Positions 60,571-64,000 of a DNA stretch of 64,000 nt are shown here, one piece after another (within the stretch, counting starts at the first letter, position 1; every line of letters starts with the position of its first letter). The translations under genes and the position numbers were made by a program. Where the stretch lies: positions 186,001-250,000 of the forward strand of contig NZ_DASYGY010000007.1 in assembly GCF_035999195.1 (NCBI RefSeq), given 5' to 3'. Source of the DNA: Pseudoxanthomonas sp. GTDB taxonomy: Bacteria > Pseudomonadota > Gammaproteobacteria > Xanthomonadales > Xanthomonadaceae. A model generated the notes under the pieces. It saw only the letters and a program-made list of their open reading frames with translations. It did not search any database and had not been told where the DNA came from.

Positions 60571-61380
60571 TTGGCTGAAATCATCGTAGTCACGTCCGGC
60601 AAGGGCGGCGTCGGCAAGACCACCACCAGCGCAAGCATCGCGTGCGGCCTGGCGCGCCGCGGCAAGAAGGTCGCGGTCATCGACTTCGACGTCGGCCTGC
60701 GCAACCTCGACCTCATCATGGGCTGCGAGCGCCGCGTGGTGTACGACTTCGTCAACGTCACCCAGGGCGAGGCCACGCTGAAGCAGGCGCTGATCAAGGA
60801 CAAGCGCTTCGAGACGCTGTTCGTGCTGGCCGCCTCGCAGACGCGCGACAAGGACGCGCTGACCAAGGAAGGCGTGGAGAAGGTGCTGAAGGACCTCTCC
60901 GACGACGGCTTCGACTTCATCGTCTGCGACTCGCCGGCCGGCATCGAGAAGGGCGCGTTCCTCGCCATGTATTTCGCCGACCAGGCCATCGTGGTGGTCA
61001 ACCCCGAAGTGTCCTCGGTGCGCGACTCCGACCGCATCCTCGGCCTGCTGGACTCCAAGACGCGCCGCGCCGAGAACGGCGAAACGCTGAAGGCCAACCT
61101 GCTGCTGACGCGCTACAACCCGGCGCGCGTGGAAGGCGGCGAAATGCTCAGCATCAAGGACGTGGAAGACGTGCTGGGCCTGAAGACCCTGGGCGTGATT
61201 CCCGAATCGGGCGACGTGCTCAACGCCTCCAACAAGGGCGAGCCGGTCATCCTCGACCTGGAGTCGCCGGCCGGCCAGGCCTACGACGACACCGTCGGCC
61301 GCCTGCTGGGCGAAGACCGTCCGATGCGCTTCACCACCCTGGAGAAGAAGGGTTTCTTCAGCAAGCTGTTCGGAGGTTGA
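60571..61380 (+). CDS. minD: Septum site-determining ATPase MinD
   Basis: Membrane ATPase of 269 residues. The deviant Walker A motif SGKGGVGKTT, DFDVGLRNLDL and ICDSPAGIEKGAF identify it, and the C-terminal helix (LEKKGFFSKLFGG) is the membrane-targeting amphipathic helix. Start codon is TTG, preceded by AAGGAG at 7-12 bases. Recruits MinC to the poles and is displaced by MinE. Confidence 0.97.
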   Translation: MAEIIVVTSGKGGVGKTTTSASIACGLARRGKKVAVIDFDVGLRNLDLIMGCERRVVYDFVNVTQGEATLKQALIKDKRFETLFVLAASQTRDKDALTKEGVEKVLKDLSDDGFDFIVCDSPAGIEKGAFLAMYFADQAIVVVNPEVSSVRDSDRILGLLDSKTRRAENGETLKANLLLTRYNPARVEGGEMLSIKDVEDVLGLKTLGVIPESGDVLNASNKGEPVILDLESPAGQAYDDTVGRLLGEDRPMRFTTLEKKGFFSKLFGG

Positions 61381-61382
61381 GC

Positions 61383-61637
61383 ATGGGCCTGTTCGATTTC
61401 CTCAAGGCGAAGAAGACCACCGCCGAGACCGCGAAGAACCGCCTGCAGATCATCATCGCGCAGGAGCGCAGCTCGCGTGGCGCCCCCGACTACCTGCCCC
61501 TGCTGCGCCGCGAACTGCTTGAAGTCATCAGGAAGTACGTCAACGTCGACGTCGACGCGGTGAAGGTCGACCTGATCAAGGACGGCGACCACGACGTGCT
61601 GGACATCTCGGTCGCCCTGCCGGAAGGCAATAACTGA
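61383..61637 (+). CDS. minE: Cell division topological specificity factor MinE
   Basis: An 84-residue protein. The N-terminal membrane/MinD-binding segment (GLFDFLKAKKTTAETAKNRL) and the topological domain with LPLLRRELLEVIRKYV are clear. Starts three bases after minD. Stimulates the MinD ATPase and produces pole-to-pole oscillation. Confidence 0.97.
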   Translation: MGLFDFLKAKKTTAETAKNRLQIIIAQERSSRGAPDYLPLLRRELLEVIRKYVNVDVDAVKVDLIKDGDHDVLDISVALPEGNN

Positions 61638-61652
61638 CGAGACCGGCGCCGT

Positions 61653-61674
61653 CGGGCGGAGCCTGCTCCGCCCG
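61653..61674 (+). terminator. Hairpin after minE
   Basis: Perfect 9-bp arms CGGGCGGAG and CTCCGCCCG with a CCTG loop, 15 bases after the minE stop. There is no T-run, so it is a 3'-end structure rather than a clear intrinsic terminator. Confidence 0.5.
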
Positions 61675-61724
61675 GCATCGTCCGGTTCGCAACGAAAGGC
61701 ATCGTAGCCAGCCCCGCTCTAGCC

Positions 61725-62210
61725 ATGACGCCCGACGACGCTGCCGACCACGCTGGAGTGCTCCGGGTGCGCGACCTGCCGCCCGGCGCGGCCGATGCGC
61801 TGCTCGCGTCCCATGGCCTGCTGCTCCATGTCGTCGACGACGGCGCACCGATCCCCGGCAGCTTCTGGGGCGAACCGGAAGCGGGCGTCATCGCCCACCA
61901 CGTCTACGTGCGCGGCGACACGCCCGTGCACTCGATGCTGCACGAAGCCTGCCACCTGATCGTGCTGCCGGACGAGCGCCGCGCGCAGGTGCACACCGAC
62001 GCCACCGATTCGGTGATCGAGGAAGACGCCACCTGCTGCCTGCAGATCATCCTCGCCGATGCACTGCCCGGTGTCGGGCGCGCCCGCCTGATGACCGACA
62101 TGGACGCATGGGGATACACGTTCCGGCTTGGGTCGACGCAGGCGTGGTTCGAGCAGGATGCCGAGGATGCGCGGACCTTCCTCCGGGAGCGCGGGCTGCC
62201 CTACCGCTGA
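61725..62210 (+). CDS. Putative HExxH zinc metalloprotein
   Basis: A 161-residue cytoplasmic protein. The segment MLHEACHLIVLP contains a zincin-type HExxH (H73, E74, H77) flanked by hydrophobic residues as in true zinc peptidases. A third ligand could be E99 or E100, which lie in SVIEEDAT about 22 residues downstream. Conserved-looking cysteines (DATCCLQ) and HTDATD follow. No recognised family. It may be a small protease or a dead zincin. The ribosome site is weak. Confidence 0.6.
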   Translation: MTPDDAADHAGVLRVRDLPPGAADALLASHGLLLHVVDDGAPIPGSFWGEPEAGVIAHHVYVRGDTPVHSMLHEACHLIVLPDERRAQVHTDATDSVIEEDATCCLQIILADALPGVGRARLMTDMDAWGYTFRLGSTQAWFEQDAEDARTFLRERGLPYR

Positions 62211-62224
62211 GAAGGCGCGCCCTT

Positions 62225-62341
62225 GTAGGAGCGACGTGAGTCGCGACCGCAAGACGTCGGCGTGGTTATCGCCTTCGTAGTCAGATGCTCCGGCTTGCAC
62301 GTCGCCGGAAGGTGGACGGTCGCGACTCACGTCGCTCCTAC
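62225..62341. repeat. GTAG-type inverted repeat (GTAGGAGCGACGTGAGTCGC family)
   Basis: Perfect 24-bp arms (62225-62248 and 62318-62341), the same sequence as the element at 24320-24468, with a 69-base centre. Lies between the zincin and the M2 peptidase gene. The remainder of the 62211-62429 gap holds the start region of the latter. Confidence 0.9.
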
Positions 62342-62429
62342 AGGGGACCAGGGATCCCGCACTTGCACCCCCTCCCCCGCTCTCACTACCCTTCGGGTTC
62401 CTGCGCCCGCGCACCCTGAAGGACGTCCC

Positions 62430-64000
62430 GTGAAGCCTCGCCACCTCCTGCTCGCCCTCGCCGTCGGCGCGGGCATCGCCACGCTCGCCGCCTGCAAGAA
62501 GGACGAACCGGCCGCGGAGACGTCCGCCGCGCCCACCGCACCGAAGGGCGAGACCGCCGACCAGTTCATCGCGCGCGTCAACGACGAGCTGAAGAAGATG
62601 TATCCGGAGCTGACGGCCGCCCAGTGGCTGTCCAGCACCTACATCAACGACGACAGCCAGCTGCTGGCCGCCAAGGGCAACGAGCGCTATCTGACCCAGC
62701 TCAATGCATGGATCGAGCAGGCCAAGAAGTTCGAGGGCCAGCAGATGTCGCCGGAAACCGCGCGCGCCATCCAGTTGCTGAAACTGGCGACCGCCATGCC
62801 GGCTCCGAAGGATCCGGCCAAGCTGGCCGAACTGACCCAGATCGCCACGCGCATGGAAGGCACCTACGGCGCCGGCACCTACTGCACCGGCGAAGGCGAT
62901 GCGAAGAAGTGCCGCCAGCTGGGCGAACTCGAGGACGTGCTGCGCAGCAGCCGCGACTACGACGCGCAGCTCGATGCCTGGCAGGGCTGGCACACCATCG
63001 CCCAGCCGATGCGCCAGGACTACACGCGCTTCGTCGAACTGGTGAACGAAGGCTCCAAGGAAATGGGCTTCGCCGACGCCGGCGAGATGTGGCGCAGCGG
63101 CTACGACATGACGCCGGCCGAGATCGCCGCCGAGACCGACCGCCTGTGGGGCCAGGTCAAGCCGCTGTACGAGCAACTGCACTGCTACACCCGCACCAAG
63201 CTGCAGGCCATCTACGGCGTGGAGAAGGGCCAGGTCAACGGCCTGCTGCCCGCGCACCTGATGGGCAACATGTGGCAGCAGGACTGGGGCAACCTGTGGG
63301 ACATGCTGGAGCCTTACCAGGGCGCCGGCGACCTCAACATCACTGCGGCGCTGGAGAAGCAGTACCAGGCCGACTACCAGGCCGCCCTCGCCAAGGCCGG
63401 TCCGGGGCCGGGCACGGACGCGCTGTTCAAGGCGGAGCGCGACGCGCAGCTGCAGGTCGCCCGCCAGATGACCGAGCGTGCGCAGGACTTCTACACCAGC
63501 CTGGGCATGCCCAAGCTGCCGGAGAGCTACTGGTCCAAGACGCAGTTCATCAAGCCGATGGACCGCGACGTGGTGTGCCACGCCAGCGCGTGGGACATGA
63601 ACATGAGCGGCGACGTGCGCACCAAGATGTGCATCAAGCCCAACGAAGAAGACTTCACCACCATCTACCACGAGCTGGGCCACGTGTATTACTACCTGGC
63701 CTACAACAAGCTGCCGCCGCTGTTCCAGACCGGCGCGCATGACGGCTTCCACGAGGCGATCGGCGACACCATGGTGCTGGCGATGACGCCGGACTACCTG
63801 AAGTCGATCGGCATGATCGATGCCACCACGCAGAGCAACGAGGCGCTGATCAACAACCAGATGCGCATGGCACTGGCCAAAGTGTCGTTCATGCCGTTCG
63901 GCCTGATGATCGACCGCTGGCGCTGGGGCGTGTTCGACGGCAGCATCAAGCCGGCCGACTACAACAAGGCCTGGTGGGAACTGAAGGCCAAGTACCAGGG
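62430..64000 (+). CDS. M2 family peptidyl-dipeptidase (ACE-like) lipoprotein, 3' part missing
   Basis: A zinc dipeptidyl carboxypeptidase of the angiotensin-converting-enzyme family. 523 codons are visible, open to the window end. Starts at GTG with AAGGA upstream. Lipobox TLAACK makes it a lipoprotein. The zinc site HELGH starts at residue 414, and the third ligand is E442 in HEAIGDT, giving the HExxH-x23-E spacing of M2. The substrate segment YHELGHVYYYLAYNKLP is well kept. Homologous bacterial ACE has been described in Xanthomonas (XcACE), so activity is plausible. Confidence 0.94.
   Translation, partial: MKPRHLLLALAVGAGIATLAACKKDEPAAETSAAPTAPKGETADQFIARVNDELKKMYPELTAAQWLSSTYINDDSQLLAAKGNERYLTQLNAWIEQAKKFEGQQMSPETARAIQLLKLATAMPAPKDPAKLAELTQIATRMEGTYGAGTYCTGEGDAKKCRQLGELEDVLRSSRDYDAQLDAWQGWHTIAQPMRQDYTRFVELVNEGSKEMGFADAGEMWRSGYDMTPAEIAAETDRLWGQVKPLYEQLHCYTRTKLQAIYGVEKGQVNGLLPAHLMGNMWQQDWGNLWDMLEPYQGAGDLNITAALEKQYQADYQAALAKAGPGPGTDALFKAERDAQLQVARQMTERAQDFYTSLGMPKLPESYWSKTQFIKPMDRDVVCHASAWDMNMSGDVRTKMCIKPNEEDFTTIYHELGHVYYYLAYNKLPPLFQTGAHDGFHEAIGDTMVLAMTPDYLKSIGMIDATTQSNEALINNQMRMALAKVSFMPFGLMIDRWRWGVFDGSIKPADYNKAWWELKAKYQ

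Overview
The window is high-GC chromosomal DNA from a gammaproteobacterium, most likely a member of the Xanthomonadaceae (Xanthomonas/Stenotrophomonas/Pseudoxanthomonas/Lysobacter group). The evidence is the protein style (Mfd, RlmKL, MinCDE, an ACE-like M2 peptidase), the dense intergenic palindromes starting with GTAG that are typical of Stenotrophomonas relatives, and the absence of phage, plasmid or transposase genes. No rRNA, tRNA or CRISPR array was seen. Genus is not resolved.

Layout. 1-2397: 3' part of mfd, which carries a translated copy of an intergenic repeat. 2.5-9 kb: a phospholipase D/cardiolipin synthase-like protein, a histidine-phosphatase lipoprotein coupled to endonuclease V, two pirins, aquaporin Z and a small secreted protein. 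9-33 kb: a large polyamine catabolism region. On the minus strand it holds puuD, a glutamine-synthetase-like ligase, a class III aminotransferase, two tandem PotF-type binding proteins and PotG/PotH/PotI, followed by a semialdehyde dehydrogenase. Divergently it holds a second ligase and a PuuB-type oxidase. Further on are a PuuC-type dehydrogenase, a PuuR-like XRE-cupin regulator, a second aminotransferase, alanine dehydrogenase and a methylmalonate/malonate-semialdehyde dehydrogenase. Together they can import putrescine-type amines, gamma-glutamylate and oxidise them to GABA and succinate, and recycle alanine made by pyruvate-dependent transamination. A REC-REC-GGDEF protein, a bacteriohemerythrin with a textbook FNR box, and an MHS-type transporter sit inside this region.

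33-50 kb: a serine hydrolase, an outer-membrane protein, a CheY/CheX-like pair in which the CheX protein carries four MshEN-type motifs, rlmKL, small hydrolases, an AmpD-like amidase, tesB, two tandem ECF sigma factors fused to membrane domains, a seven-EF-hand protein, a PAP2-like protein with bpt, lipoproteins and purT. 50.7-53.9 kb: a compact operon with a small membrane peptide, an SPFH/band-7 protein, a membrane protein, an Arc-type ribbon-helix-helix protein, a DUF4177 protein and a PH-like membrane protein, behind a strong promoter whose spacer holds a perfect 17-bp palindrome. 54-64 kb: a DNA glycosylase, DUF423, an SRPBCC protein, a NarL-type two-component system, a GNAT gene overlapping minC, minD, minE, a putative zincin and the 5' part of an M2 (ACE-like) peptidase lipoprotein.

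At least four families of short palindromic repeats lie between genes. Copies of the GTAG-type family supply the TAG stop codon of three genes, and one copy of another family lies in frame inside mfd.
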